DNA of 45,607 nt, taken from Muribaculaceae bacterium Isolate-013 (NCI). GTDB taxonomy: Bacteria; Bacteroidota; Bacteroidia; Bacteroidales; Muribaculaceae. This document shows, in pieces, positions 16,320 through 25,409 of this stretch (its first letter is position 1; every line of letters starts with the position of its first letter). The stretch is taken from NCBI GenBank assembly GCA_004102785.1, contig SCEJ01000021.1:1-45607 (forward strand), given 5' to 3'. Below the pieces are notes generated by a model. The model ran no database searches. It saw only the letters and a list, made by a program, of their open reading frames with translations, and was not told the DNA's origin. Both the position numbers and the translations under genes were made by a program.

Positions 16320-16359
16320 ATATTTATATAAGTAAGTTCTGTTTTTATAAATCGATGTG

Positions 16360-16367
16360 CAAAGTTA
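16360..16367 (-). promoter_or_regulatory. -7 box for the aminotransferase gene
   Basis: The minus strand reads TAACTTTG, 40 bp before the start at 16319. No clear -33 box. It is part of a divergent promoter region with 16411-16418. Confidence 0.6.
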
Positions 16368-16410
16368 ATATCTTTGAAAATATAAACGGCTTCAATAGCG
16401 GAAATATTAT

Positions 16411-16418
16411 TATCTTTG
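16411..16418 (+). promoter_or_regulatory. -7 box for the secreted amide hydrolase gene
   Basis: TATCTTTG matches TAnnTTTG and implies a leader of about 100 nt before the ATG at 16524. A short CCGCC/GGCGG hairpin lies in the leader near 16467-16482; its role is unknown. Confidence 0.6.
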
Positions 16419-16523
16419 CACACAGTGAACAGAGATTCATGGTGTTTTGTTGAAAACATATGGAAACCGCCATCACCGGCGGCTCCGTGAATGATTAAGT
16501 AATTCCTCACCACACGCTTGATT

Positions 16524-17612
16524 ATGAACGTTTTCAACAAAACGGCAATCGCGGCGGCAGCAGTGTTCGCCCTTGCCGCGGCCGCACCGGCCGAATCAGA
16601 AGGATGTACACGTGTCACTTTCGTAGGCGACAGCTCGATAGTAATCACCGGGCGTACGCTTGACTGGAAGACCTACATACCGTCGAACCTCTACGTGTTC
16701 CCGCGGGGGCAGCACCGCCGCAGCTACGACTCCGGCCAGTCCATATCATGGACCTCGGTCTACGGCTCAGTATGCACCACCGGCTATGACATAGGCATCA
16801 CCGAAGGGATGAACGAAAAAGGTCTTGTAGTAAACCTGCTCTATCTGCCCGGCACATTCTATGCCGAGGCCGACGACCCGAGGCCATACATGTCGACCTC
16901 ACTATGGGCCGCCTACGTGCTCGACAATTTCGCCACCACCGCAGAGGCGGTGGAGCAGCTACGCAAGGATGAATTCCAGATCAACGCCCCGTCCATGCCC
17001 GGAGGGGAAGCCGCCACGCTCCACATGGCCATCTCCGATGAAACCGGCAACTCCGCCATCGTGGAATATGTCCAGGGAAAGCTCGAAATTCATGAAGGGC
17101 ATCAGTACCAGGTGCTCACCAACGCTCCCCCATACGATGAGCAGCGGGCCATATATTCCTATTGGGAAGCCGTCGGCGGACTGCATATGCTCCCCGGCAC
17201 CAACCGCAGCCAGGACCGTTTTGCCCGTGCATCATTCTATGTATCGGTAATACCGAAGGATTCATCGCACAAAAAGGCTATGGCCGGGATGTTCGGCATA
17301 ATCGACAACTGTGCCGTGCCCACAGGAATCTCCCTGCCCGAGCAGCCCGAGATTTCGACAACGCAGTGGCGCACCGTGTCGGACCAGCGCGAACGCACAT
17401 ATTACTTCCGCCTCACCGACAGCCCCGGCACCATATGGACCGACCTGCGCGAATTCGACCTCTACCCCGGAGCACCCATCATGAAACTCGATGTGGTACA
17501 CGCCAAGAAGATGCTCATCGGAAACATGATCAAGGAATACAAGCCGGTGAAAAGCTTCGACCCGCTCTACCGCATGACACCCGAAATGGCCGCCAGACTG
17601 ATGGGAGAATGA
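16524..17612 (+). CDS. Secreted choloylglycine hydrolase-family linear amide hydrolase (bile salt hydrolase/penicillin V acylase-like)
   Basis: 362 residues from the ATG at 16524. A signal peptide (MNVFNKTAIAAAAVFALAAAAPA) ends shortly before Cys28 in ESEGCTRVTF, which would be the N-terminal nucleophile after processing, as in this Ntn-hydrolase family. Other active-site positions are visible: Arg and Asp in ITGRTLDW, Asn in VLTNAPPYDEQ and Arg in QDRFARASFY. The family cleaves linear amides such as conjugated bile acids, penicillin V or N-acyl amino compounds. A signal peptide fits the Gram-negative periplasmic type. The substrate cannot be decided from sequence alone. It has its own promoter box at 16411. 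Confidence 0.9.
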   Translation: MNVFNKTAIAAAAVFALAAAAPAESEGCTRVTFVGDSSIVITGRTLDWKTYIPSNLYVFPRGQHRRSYDSGQSISWTSVYGSVCTTGYDIGITEGMNEKGLVVNLLYLPGTFYAEADDPRPYMSTSLWAAYVLDNFATTAEAVEQLRKDEFQINAPSMPGGEAATLHMAISDETGNSAIVEYVQGKLEIHEGHQYQVLTNAPPYDEQRAIYSYWEAVGGLHMLPGTNRSQDRFARASFYVSVIPKDSSHKKAMAGMFGIIDNCAVPTGISLPEQPEISTTQWRTVSDQRERTYYFRLTDSPGTIWTDLREFDLYPGAPIMKLDVVHAKKMLIGNMIKEYKPVKSFDPLYRMTPEMAARLMGE

Positions 17613-17664
17613 CTCCCGGCGGCAAAACACAGGAGGTTGTGTCAGATTTGCCGGAAACAGCCTT

Positions 17665-17749
17665 GCAGTAGGGACGCTCCGTGGAGCGTCCGAGGAATCA
17701 ACTGATTTTCAATCTTTTGTGCGGACGCTTTACGGAGCACCCCTACTGC
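17665..17749. repeat. 85-bp MITE-like palindromic repeat
   Basis: Terminal inverted repeats of 28 bp (17665-17692 and 17722-17749) match at 24 positions; the ends read GCAGTAGGG and CCCTACTGC. Each arm is itself partly palindromic (GGACGCTCC/GGAGCGTCC). It sits between two genes, about 50 bp before the next start. I recall similar GGGACGCTCCGTGGAGCG repeats scattered in Bacteroidota genomes; this needs a search. It encodes nothing evident. Confidence 0.8.
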
Positions 17750-17800
17750 TTGACAGTATTTGTTGGATTCGACACACCCTCCACTCATAAAAGACACATT

Positions 17801-18418
17801 ATGCCTGACGACAATCTTGACATACAGACAATCAACACAGCGGAATACCGTATAACACCCGGGATTTACGCCCGCGAGGCCGTGAGCCACTGGACGGGGC
17901 GTTTCTGGTATCTGGTGGCGCTCCCCATCGTGGCGCTGGCGGCCTACGGCATATGGTTCGACTGGCGGTATATCATCGTCACCGCCTGCGTGGTGTTCAT
18001 TCTGATCCCGTCGTTCGCGTTCGCAGGCTTCAACATGGCGCTCACATCGCAGGGAGCGCGCTATGCTCTCTACCCGCAGCGTGTCACACTATCCGGCACC
18101 GACACTCTCACCGTCGCATTCTCCCCTATCCCGCCACGCACACCACGCAACAGCAGATACTCCCCGGCAAACGGCGAGGACACCGAATCTGTCGCGACCG
18201 ACACAGAGACCGTCCTGCCGGAAGTCCCGGCCCCGGCTCCGCTATCCTTCACCGCCGACCGTATCGAATCATGCACCCGCTGGAAACGCCACACAGTTGT
18301 CGAGTGCCACGGAGGGCTGAAACTAATCATACCCGACACCGCTTTCCGCTCAGGCAGCGAAAGTTTCATATTCGAGCAGAGACTGCTGCAACTTGCCGAA
18401 AAACCATCAGCACAGTAA
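17801..18418 (+). CDS. Unknown two-helix membrane protein
   Basis: 205 residues from the ATG at 17801; an upstream in-frame start would read through the palindromic repeat. Two adjacent membrane helices lie at about 32-52 (FWYLVALPIVALAAYGIWF) and 56-78 (YIIVTACVVFILIPSFAFAGFNM). The remaining 125 residues are soluble, with a Pro/Thr/Glu-rich stretch around 110-145. The two-helix-then-beta layout resembles PH-like or YcxB-like membrane proteins, but I do not recognise the family. It is followed 75 bp later by the bifunctional-nuclease-family gene on the same strand. Confidence 0.7.
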   Translation: MPDDNLDIQTINTAEYRITPGIYAREAVSHWTGRFWYLVALPIVALAAYGIWFDWRYIIVTACVVFILIPSFAFAGFNMALTSQGARYALYPQRVTLSGTDTLTVAFSPIPPRTPRNSRYSPANGEDTESVATDTETVLPEVPAPAPLSFTADRIESCTRWKRHTVVECHGGLKLIIPDTAFRSGSESFIFEQRLLQLAEKPSAQ

Positions 18419-18493
18419 ATATCGCCCCATAGCCACGGCCTATATAATAAAAATATGTGTCGGCGCGTTTTATTTCTGTACACTCACATCTGA

Positions 18494-19150
18494 ATGGAAA
18501 ACAACTCTACCAACGAATACACCGACCGCATACGTCTGCACGTGCTCGGAATATCATACAGCCAGATCCAGTCGGGCGCATATGCCCTGATTCTGGCACA
18601 GGAAAACGGGCCATACCGCATTCCGGTAGTGGTAGGTGCCGCCGAGGCCCAGTCGATAGCCATGAAAATGGAGGGGGTGATTCCTCCCCGCCCCATGACC
18701 CATGACCTCTTCACATCACTGGCGCAGGCCTACGGCGTGGTGCTAAAAGAGGCATTCATATACAAATTCGAGGACGGCATCTTCTCTTCGGAGCTGACCT
18801 TTGTTGACGCCGCCGGGCGCGAAATAGTGCTTGACGCACGCACCTCCGACGCCATTGCCATAGCCATGCGCACCAACTCGCCGGTCTACACCACCAAGGC
18901 CATACTCTCGGAAACAGGATTCATAATGGAGGTAAAAGATGTCGAGGACGAACTGCCGTCGGACCGCGACATACATGAAGCCATCACCGGCGAGCCAAAT
19001 CTCGAGACCTATACCATCGAAGAACTCGAAAAAGAACTGATACGCTGCATCGACCGGGAAGAATATGAAACCGCGGCCAAAGTGCAGAAACTCATCAACC
19101 GGAAAAGAGCCGAAGAAGAAGATGACTCAGCCTCCGGTTTGCCTATGTAA
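18494..19150 (+). CDS. Bifunctional nuclease-family protein (DUF151) with C-terminal UVR motif
   Basis: 218 residues. The N-terminal about 150 residues match the bifunctional nuclease/DUF151 family: LHVLGISYSQIQSGAYALILAQENGPYRIPVVVGAAEAQSIAM, LFTSLAQAYGVVLKEAFIYKFEDGIF, and LDARTSDAIAIAMRTNSPVY. A UVR-type helical hairpin follows at about 172-205 (TIEELEKELIRCIDREEYETAAKVQKLINRKR), as in UvrB/ClpC-like partners. Family members have reported nuclease activity in plants and unknown roles in bacteria. Downstream of it a new promoter box starts the dxs transcript. Confidence 0.88.
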   Translation: MENNSTNEYTDRIRLHVLGISYSQIQSGAYALILAQENGPYRIPVVVGAAEAQSIAMKMEGVIPPRPMTHDLFTSLAQAYGVVLKEAFIYKFEDGIFSSELTFVDAAGREIVLDARTSDAIAIAMRTNSPVYTTKAILSETGFIMEVKDVEDELPSDRDIHEAITGEPNLETYTIEELEKELIRCIDREEYETAAKVQKLINRKRAEEEDDSASGLPM

Positions 19151-19162
19151 CAGTTTTTTTCG

Positions 19163-19170
19163 TACCTTTG
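19163..19170 (+). promoter_or_regulatory. -7 box for the small membrane protein-dxs-trkA-trkH transcript
   Basis: TACCTTTG matches the consensus and lies 47 bp before the small ATG at 19218. A run of seven T lies just upstream, and may also help end the previous transcript. Confidence 0.6.
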
Positions 19171-19217
19171 TGAGCCGAAGTCTATCACCGGCACCATATC
19201 TTCTCCTTCCACGACAA

Positions 19218-19415
19218 ATGAAAACATCCGTCCTGCTGAGATTCATTGTAATCGGACTGCTGTGGCTTGGCTGCTGCATCTACCTGATCAACCGAATGAT
19301 AGCATCCGGCATGGAGCTTACGTTGGTAAGCCTCTTTCCGGTTGCGGCATCCGGCGTGATTGTTTTCGTGCCGCTATACAAGAAATATGTGCGAAATGGC
19401 AAACAGAGACACTGA
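19218..19415 (+). CDS. Small two-helix membrane protein upstream of dxs
   Basis: 65 residues: MKTSVLLRFIVIGLLWLGC... with two hydrophobic helices at about 5-24 and 36-55, and a basic tail YKKYVRNGKQRH. It starts after a -7 box at 19163-19170 and overlaps the dxs start by about 20 bp, so translation is probably coupled. I do not recognise a family. The hydrophobic pattern, positive-inside tail, promoter spacing and operon overlap make it a likely real small gene. Confidence 0.6.
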   Translation: MKTSVLLRFIVIGLLWLGCCIYLINRMIASGMELTLVSLFPVAASGVIVFVPLYKKYVRNGKQRH

Positions 19416-21336
19416 ATCACCAGCCACCATATTAGAGACAATATCATCGCCGGCCGATCTCCGGGCGCTCCCGCAGGAACGCCTGCCACAGGTGTGCGGT
19501 GAAATCAGGGAATTTCTTATCAGTTCCCTCTCGCGCAACCCGGGGCACTTCGCCTCAAGCATGGGGGCAGTGGAAATCACTGTGGCACTTCACTATGTTT
19601 TCAACACCCCCTACGACCGCATTGTGTGGGACGTAGGACATCAGGCCTATGGCCACAAAATACTGACCGGACGCCGAGAACGCTTTGACACCAACCGCAA
19701 ATTCGGCGGACTAAGCGGCTTCCCCAATCCCGACGAGAGCGAATACGACACCTTCTCGGCCGGACATGCCTCCAACTCCATTTCGGCAGCCCTCGGCATG
19801 GCGGTGGCCTCGCGCATGAACGCCGACTCCCCGGGGCGCAACGTGGTGGCCGTAATCGGCGACGCATCCATAAGCGGCGGCCTCGCATTCGAGGGGATAA
19901 ACAACGCCGCCAACACCCCCAACAACCTTCTTATAATCCTTAACGACAACGACATGTCAATCGACGCCAATGTAGGCTCGCTGCATTCCTACCTGGCGCG
20001 CATCACATCGTCGAAAGGATACAACAATCTGCGTTACAAGGCATTCCGCCTGCTCAAACGGATGCATATCGTCACCGACAGCGGACGCGGACGCATCATG
20101 CGCTTCAACAACTCCCTCAAATCGCTCCTCTCGCACCAGCAGAACATTTTCGAGGGGCTCAACGTGCGCTACTTCGGCCCCGTCGACGGCCACGACATCA
20201 ACCAGCTCGTCCGCACGCTCAACGACATAAAAGATATGACAGGCCCGCGAATCCTGCACATCAAGACCGTCAAAGGGAAAGGATTCGCACCCGCCGAGAA
20301 TGACCCGGCCTCATGGCATGCTCCCGGAAAATTCGATCCCTCCACCGGAGAGCGAGCCGCAGCCAAAGGCTCAGGCAGCCTGAAATTCCAGGATGTTTTC
20401 GGCTCCACCCTGCTTGAACTGGCACGGACCGACCGGCGCGTGACGGGCATCACGGCGGCTATGCCCACCGGCACATCGGTCAGCATCCTCGGCGACGCCA
20501 TGCCCGAACGGATGTTTGACGTAGGCATCTCCGAAGAACATGCCGTGACCTTCGCCGGAGGCCTTGCCAAGGAGGGTATGCGCCCGGTGGTGGCGATTTA
20601 CTCATCGTTCCTCCAGCGCTCTTACGATCAGATAATAAACGATATATCGCTCCAGCGACTGCCGGTGATGTTCTGCATCGACCGAGCCGGACTTGTGGGC
20701 GAGGACGGCGCCACACACCACGGAGTGTTCGACATGGCCTATCTGCGCGCCGTGCCCGGCATGACCGTGGCGGCTCCACGCAACCTCGCCATGCTCCGCG
20801 ACATGATGCACACAGCACTTGGCCACACCTCGGGGCCGTTTGCCATACGCTACCCGCGCGGCGGCTGCCGGACACCCTACGATGCCTCGGCTCCTGTAAC
20901 AGAAATCGCACCTGGCACCGGCGAGAAGATTGCCGACGGCACAGATGCGGTAATTATTTCAGTCGGCATCTCGGCCGACGACGCCTCAGAGGCACGCGGC
21001 ATACTGCTCGAAAAGGGCATTTCGGCCGCACACTATGATCTCCGCTACATCAAGCCGCTCGACACCGCCATGCTCGATGAAATCGCCGGCAGAGGCGTGC
21101 CGGTGATAACCGTAGAGGACGGCGCTATTATCGGCGGCGCGGGTTCGGCTATAAATGAATATTACCGCTCGAAAGGTTCGCGCGTGGCACTCACGGCCCT
21201 CGGCATCCCCGACCGATTCATAGCCCAGGGCACCGTGCCCCAGCTAAAAGCCTGCGCCGGAATCGATGCCGCAGCAATAGCCTCGGCCGTGGAGGCTTGT
21301 GTGAAAAGCCAACCCGCAAAAGAGCTGTCGCTATGA
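19396..21336 (+). CDS. dxs: Dxs, 1-deoxy-D-xylulose-5-phosphate synthase
   Basis: About 646 residues, full length. A thiamine-diphosphate enzyme joining pyruvate and glyceraldehyde 3-phosphate to DXP, for isoprenoids and for the thiazole of thiamine. Motifs are VWDVGHQAYGHKILTGR, SAGHASNSISAALGMA, the ThDP motif GDASISGGLAFEGINNAA...NDNDMSID, GISEEHAVTFAGGLAKEG in the Pyr domain, and DRAGLVGEDGATHHGVFD. I chose the ATG at 19396; ATG 19387 and further upstream starts are possible. It overlaps the small membrane gene before it and trkA after it (ATGA). Confidence 0.96.
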   Translation: MANRDTESPATILETISSPADLRALPQERLPQVCGEIREFLISSLSRNPGHFASSMGAVEITVALHYVFNTPYDRIVWDVGHQAYGHKILTGRRERFDTNRKFGGLSGFPNPDESEYDTFSAGHASNSISAALGMAVASRMNADSPGRNVVAVIGDASISGGLAFEGINNAANTPNNLLIILNDNDMSIDANVGSLHSYLARITSSKGYNNLRYKAFRLLKRMHIVTDSGRGRIMRFNNSLKSLLSHQQNIFEGLNVRYFGPVDGHDINQLVRTLNDIKDMTGPRILHIKTVKGKGFAPAENDPASWHAPGKFDPSTGERAAAKGSGSLKFQDVFGSTLLELARTDRRVTGITAAMPTGTSVSILGDAMPERMFDVGISEEHAVTFAGGLAKEGMRPVVAIYSSFLQRSYDQIINDISLQRLPVMFCIDRAGLVGEDGATHHGVFDMAYLRAVPGMTVAAPRNLAMLRDMMHTALGHTSGPFAIRYPRGGCRTPYDASAPVTEIAPGTGEKIADGTDAVIISVGISADDASEARGILLEKGISAAHYDLRYIKPLDTAMLDEIAGRGVPVITVEDGAIIGGAGSAINEYYRSKGSRVALTALGIPDRFIAQGTVPQLKACAGIDAAAIASAVEACVKSQPAKELSL

Positions 21337-22676
21337 AGATCGTAATTGCCGGAGCCGGCGAGGTAGGCTCCCACCTGGGAAAACTCCTGTCGCGCGAGGA
21401 GCAGGATATCGTGATGATCGACAACGACCGCGAGAAACTCGACCGCCTCGACGCCAACTATAACCTCATGACATGCGTGGGGAGTCCGACCTCATTCCGC
21501 ACACTGTCAAACGCCGGCGTTGACACCTCCTGCGACCTTTTCATCGCCGTGACCCCCTACGAGAACACCAACATAACCTCGTGCGCGATAGCAAAAAGTC
21601 TCGGAGCAAGGAAAACAGTGGCCCGCATCGACAACTACGAGTTCCGCAACACCGCCCACCGCCCGTTTTTCGCATCGATTGGAGTCGACCACCTTATCTA
21701 TCCTGAATATCTCGCCGCACAGGAGATATGCACGGCCCTGAAACGGCCGTGGGTACGCCACTGGTTCGAGCTCAATGACGGACGGCTGCTGCTTATAGGC
21801 GTAAAAATAAGGAGCAATGCCAGCCTGGTAGGTAAAAGTATGCGCGACATCACAGCCACCCAGCACAACTACCACGTTGCTGCCATCAAACGGCGCCACG
21901 AGACTATCATTCCGCGAGGCGACGATGTGATACAGGCCGACGACATACTCTATTTCACCACCACAGAGGAATTCGTCGACGACATACGCGACCTCTGCGG
22001 CAAACGCGACTACAAGGTGCGCAACGTGATGGTGATGGGCGGAAGCCGCATCGCCGTACGCCTGGCCCACATGGCATCCGACAGACTGAAGCTCACAATC
22101 ATCGAGAACGACCCCGACATATGCCGGCGCCTGCCGGAGAAGTGCTCCGGATGCGATGTGCGCATAATCCATGGCGACGCCCGCAACAACGATGTGCTGC
22201 GCGAGGAAGGGATAGGCGCAATGGACGCCTTCGTGGCTCTTACCGATGCGTCGGAGACAAACATACTCACATGCCTGGCGGCCAAAGAGATGGGCGTCAA
22301 CAAAACCATAGCCGAGGTGGAGAACATCCAGTTCATATCAGAGGCCGAGATTCTCAACATCGGCACAATCGTCAACAAAAAGCTGCTTGCGTCAAGCAAG
22401 ATATTCCAGCTATTGCTCGACGCCGACGAGACCTCATCAAGATTCATGGCGCTGTCCGACGCCGAAGTCGCCGAACTTGAAGCGCGCCCAGGCTCGAAAA
22501 TCACACGTGCCCCGGTGATGGACCTCAGACTCAGCCGCGACATGACGATAGCCGGGCTGATACGCAACGGGCGCGGTATGCTCGTTGGCGGACGCGACCG
22601 CATAGAGGCCGGCGACCACGTGCTGGTATTCTGCCTTTCAGGGTCAATCCATAAAGTCGAGAAACTATTCATCTGA
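21333..22676 (+). CDS. trkA: TrkA, potassium uptake regulatory subunit
   Basis: 447 residues from the ATG at 21333, overlapping the dxs stop as ATGA. Two RCK modules in tandem: the first begins MKIVIAGAGEVGSHLGKLL with an NAD-binding glycine pattern and later DNDREKLDRL; the second begins near 235 with VMVMGGSRIAVRLAHM. Each is followed by a TrkA-C-type domain (e.g. LLLIGVKIRSNASLVGKSM; TIAGLIRNGRGMLVGGRDRIEAGDHVLVF). It gates TrkH at the inner face of the membrane. trkH follows after 16 bp. Confidence 0.95.
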   Translation: MKIVIAGAGEVGSHLGKLLSREEQDIVMIDNDREKLDRLDANYNLMTCVGSPTSFRTLSNAGVDTSCDLFIAVTPYENTNITSCAIAKSLGARKTVARIDNYEFRNTAHRPFFASIGVDHLIYPEYLAAQEICTALKRPWVRHWFELNDGRLLLIGVKIRSNASLVGKSMRDITATQHNYHVAAIKRRHETIIPRGDDVIQADDILYFTTTEEFVDDIRDLCGKRDYKVRNVMVMGGSRIAVRLAHMASDRLKLTIIENDPDICRRLPEKCSGCDVRIIHGDARNNDVLREEGIGAMDAFVALTDASETNILTCLAAKEMGVNKTIAEVENIQFISEAEILNIGTIVNKKLLASSKIFQLLLDADETSSRFMALSDAEVAELEARPGSKITRAPVMDLRLSRDMTIAGLIRNGRGMLVGGRDRIEAGDHVLVFCLSGSIHKVEKLFI

Positions 22677-22692
22677 TTTTTCATCACATAAC

Positions 22693-24159
22693 ATGGCTTA
22701 CAGGTCTTCAGTCATAAACTGGCGTATGCTTGTGCGCGTAATGGGTTGGCTTCTCCTCATCGAAGGGGCGTTCATGCTCGTGCCGATTGCCACAGCGCTC
22801 TATTACGGCGAGGAGGATTTAGAGGCCTTTCTGTGGGCCATAGCGATAACAGTGGCCACTGGTATCGTGGTCACCACATGTGTGCGCCCGAGGAGATTCG
22901 ATATGGGCAAACGCTGCGGATTTCTGCTCACCGCCATGGTGTGGGTGGTATTCTCGGCATTCGGGATGATACCGTTCATACTCAGCGATATCAACATCAA
23001 CGTATCCGATGCCTTCTTCGAGGCCATGTCGGGCTTCACAACCACCGGAGCCTCCGTAATCGACAACAATGCCGCGCTGAGCCACGCCGTGCATATGTGG
23101 CGCTCGCTGATGCAGTGGATCGGCGGCATGGGTATCATTCTGTTCACACTGGCGGTGCTGCCGATGCTCAACTCATCGGGCGGAATGCAGATGTTCAACG
23201 CCGAGGTGACGGGTATCACGCATGAAAAGCTGCGGCCGCGCGTGAGTTCCACAGCCAAACGCCTGTGGCTTGTCTACACGCTTCTCACCGTTTTGCTTGG
23301 CTTCCTCTACTGGATCGGGCCGATGGGGGCGTTCGACAGCCTGTGCCATGCATTCTCCACGATGTCGACCGGTGGTTTTTCCACACATGCCGACTCCATC
23401 GGCGCATGGAACTCGCTCTACATCAAAATCGTCACAACAGTTTTCATGTTTATCGGCGGTGTGAATTTCGCCCTGATTTTCAAGCTGTCGACGGGCCATG
23501 TGCGCTCCGTGTGGCAGAACGAGACCTTCCGCCTCTACCTGATGCTGATTCTGTCGGTGTTCGTGTTTTTCGACGTGGCCCTGCTGATAAACTCATCGGT
23601 GACGACCGACTGGGAAAGCCTCACCATCGACCCGCTGTTTCAGATTATCTCAATAATGTCGTCGACCGGCTACCTTGTGGAGGGCTCTGAGAACTGGGGC
23701 AACGCCATCTTCTCGGTGACCCTGCTGCTGATGTTTTTCGGTGCCTGCGCCGGCTCAACCTCCGGCGGCGCCAAAATCGACCGCGCGCTGCTTCTGTGGA
23801 AAAACTCACGCAACGAACTTTACCGCTGCATCTACCCCAACCACATCCTCTCGGTCAACTCCAACGGGCGCACCATGTCGCCTGAGCTTGTCAACAAAGT
23901 AGGGGTGTTCCTGTGCCTGTATGTGCTTGTAATCGTGGTCGGCGGGATAATTCTATCCTCCATGGGGCTTGCCGTGCACCAGGCATTTTTCTCGGCATTC
24001 TCGTGTGTGAGCAACACCGGGCTCTCCACTGCCGAGACAGGCTCGTTCGCCGCCGTTTCCGATGGGGGCAAATGGGTGCTCTCGCTTCTGATGCTCACCG
24101 GACGACTGGAGGTCTTCACCGTGCTGGTGCTTTTCACTCCGACTTTCTGGAGCAAATAA
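22693..24159 (+). CDS. trkH: TrkH-family potassium uptake protein
   Basis: 488 residues, an inner-membrane K+ transporter with four pore repeats. The selectivity-filter-like loops are visible as MSGFTTTGASV, FSTMSTGGFS, ISIMSSTGYLV and SCVSNTGLST, each with the expected central glycine. Many hydrophobic helices surround them, and the GACAGSTSGGAKIDR segment typical of TrkH is present. It is directly after trkA. The gene ends 4 bp from the convergent glycerate kinase stop, with no obvious terminator in the gap. Confidence 0.95.
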   Translation: MAYRSSVINWRMLVRVMGWLLLIEGAFMLVPIATALYYGEEDLEAFLWAIAITVATGIVVTTCVRPRRFDMGKRCGFLLTAMVWVVFSAFGMIPFILSDININVSDAFFEAMSGFTTTGASVIDNNAALSHAVHMWRSLMQWIGGMGIILFTLAVLPMLNSSGGMQMFNAEVTGITHEKLRPRVSSTAKRLWLVYTLLTVLLGFLYWIGPMGAFDSLCHAFSTMSTGGFSTHADSIGAWNSLYIKIVTTVFMFIGGVNFALIFKLSTGHVRSVWQNETFRLYLMLILSVFVFFDVALLINSSVTTDWESLTIDPLFQIISIMSSTGYLVEGSENWGNAIFSVTLLLMFFGACAGSTSGGAKIDRALLLWKNSRNELYRCIYPNHILSVNSNGRTMSPELVNKVGVFLCLYVLVIVVGGIILSSMGLAVHQAFFSAFSCVSNTGLSTAETGSFAAVSDGGKWVLSLLMLTGRLEVFTVLVLFTPTFWSK

Positions 24160-24163
24160 GGAG

Positions 24164-25312
24164 CTACGGCCACATCCGGGCGCAGATTGCCGCCAGCGCC
24201 TGACGGGCTGCCACATCAAGGGTAAGCGCCGCCCTGCCTCGCGTAAGCTCATAGCCGCGCAGAAACGGCTCGGCAGCCTCTATCGCCATCCCCTCCGGCG
24301 CCTCGCCGAGACGATTCTTTCCCACAAGCGCCAACACCGGGATTCCGAGCGCGTGTGCCTCAGTGTAAAGCTGCCACACAACCTTTCCGGCAGTAGTCTG
24401 GGCGTCGATACACCCCTCTCCGGTAATCACCAGCTCAGGCTTTTCGTTCCCTCCGAAAATATCATACAGACGCGCCACATATTCTCCACCCGGCTCCATA
24501 TGGCATCCGAGCACACGTTCCATGGCATAGCCGAGACCGCCTCCGGCGCCATGAAACCGCCCTGCCCCTGACTGAGGCATCAGTGCCTCGTCAACGGCCT
24601 GCCGGAAATTCTCCAGTCCGGTGCGCAACCGCTCCATATCAGCGGCGGCCACCCCCTTCTGCGCAGCGAAATCAAGCGACCCTTCAAGGGGCACATCAAC
24701 ATCGGCAAGCCCATGCAGCACTTCCCGCATCTTCCGACGAGGCACTCCTGAAAAGTCTACGCTGAAAATATCGCCGAGACGCGCGGCTGTCAACGGCGAG
24801 GGGAGCTCATCGCCATCGACTGTGAAATAACGCGCCCCGAGCGCCTGCAGAAATCCCGCTCCGCCGTCAACCGTTGCTGTGCCCCCTATCCCTACCGTCA
24901 CTGACTCAGCTCCTTCATCAACAAGCTCCTTCACAAGTCGGCCAAGCGGATAGCTCGAAGAAGCCATAGGGTCGCGTCGCGATTCCTCCACAACAGCCAG
25001 TCCGACAGCCGCCGCGGAGTCAACCACAACCTCGCCGCCGCAGGCAAAATACTCTACTGAATGCATACTGCCCAGCGGGTCGGGCAGATACCTCGCCTCC
25101 CTGGCCAGACCGCGGCGACGCGCTATGATTCCGGCCGTACCCTCGCCGCCGTCAGCCATAGGGCAAATCTCCACCCTGGCCGAAGGGAGTATATCGGCCA
25201 ATGCCCGGCGTATGACCTCCGCAGCCTCGGCAGCCGAAAGTGTGCCCTTGAACTTGTCTGGGGCAATAACAATCGCCGGGGCCGGATGCTTCTTGCGTTT
25301 AAAAAGTGACAT
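24164..25312 (-). CDS. Glycerate kinase (GlxK/GarK family)
   Basis: About 382 residues from the ATG at 25312. Family motifs are IVIAPDKFKGTLSAAEAAEVI, PMADGGEGTAGII, GIGGTATVDGGAGFLQALGA, HGAGGGLGYAMERVLG and PELVITGEGCIDAQTTAGKV. It phosphorylates glycerate to 2- or 3-phosphoglycerate, feeding glycolysis. An in-frame start six codons upstream is possible but less likely. It stands alone on the minus strand, convergent with trkH and divergent from the 5'-nucleotidase gene. Confidence 0.93.
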   Translation of the reverse strand: MSLFKRKKHPAPAIVIAPDKFKGTLSAAEAAEVIRRALADILPSARVEICPMADGGEGTAGIIARRRGLAREARYLPDPLGSMHSVEYFACGGEVVVDSAAAVGLAVVEESRRDPMASSSYPLGRLVKELVDEGAESVTVGIGGTATVDGGAGFLQALGARYFTVDGDELPSPLTAARLGDIFSVDFSGVPRRKMREVLHGLADVDVPLEGSLDFAAQKGVAAADMERLRTGLENFRQAVDEALMPQSGAGRFHGAGGGLGYAMERVLGCHMEPGGEYVARLYDIFGGNEKPELVITGEGCIDAQTTAGKVVWQLYTEAHALGIPVLALVGKNRLGEAPEGMAIEAAEPFLRGYELTRGRAALTLDVAARQALAAICARMWP

Positions 25313-25370
25313 AACCTCACAAAAATACAAAAATATATCCTGCCACCTGCCACAAAAATGAAAAAATTTG

Positions 25371-25378
25371 TACTTTTG
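25371..25378 (+). promoter_or_regulatory. -7 box for the 5'-nucleotidase gene
   Basis: TACTTTTG matches TAnnTTTG and sits 32 bp before the ATG at 25410. It supports that start over an upstream frame extension that overlaps the box. Confidence 0.65.
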
Positions 25379-25409
25379 CCTGATTCAACCATGTAACGCT
25401 ACAAACCAC

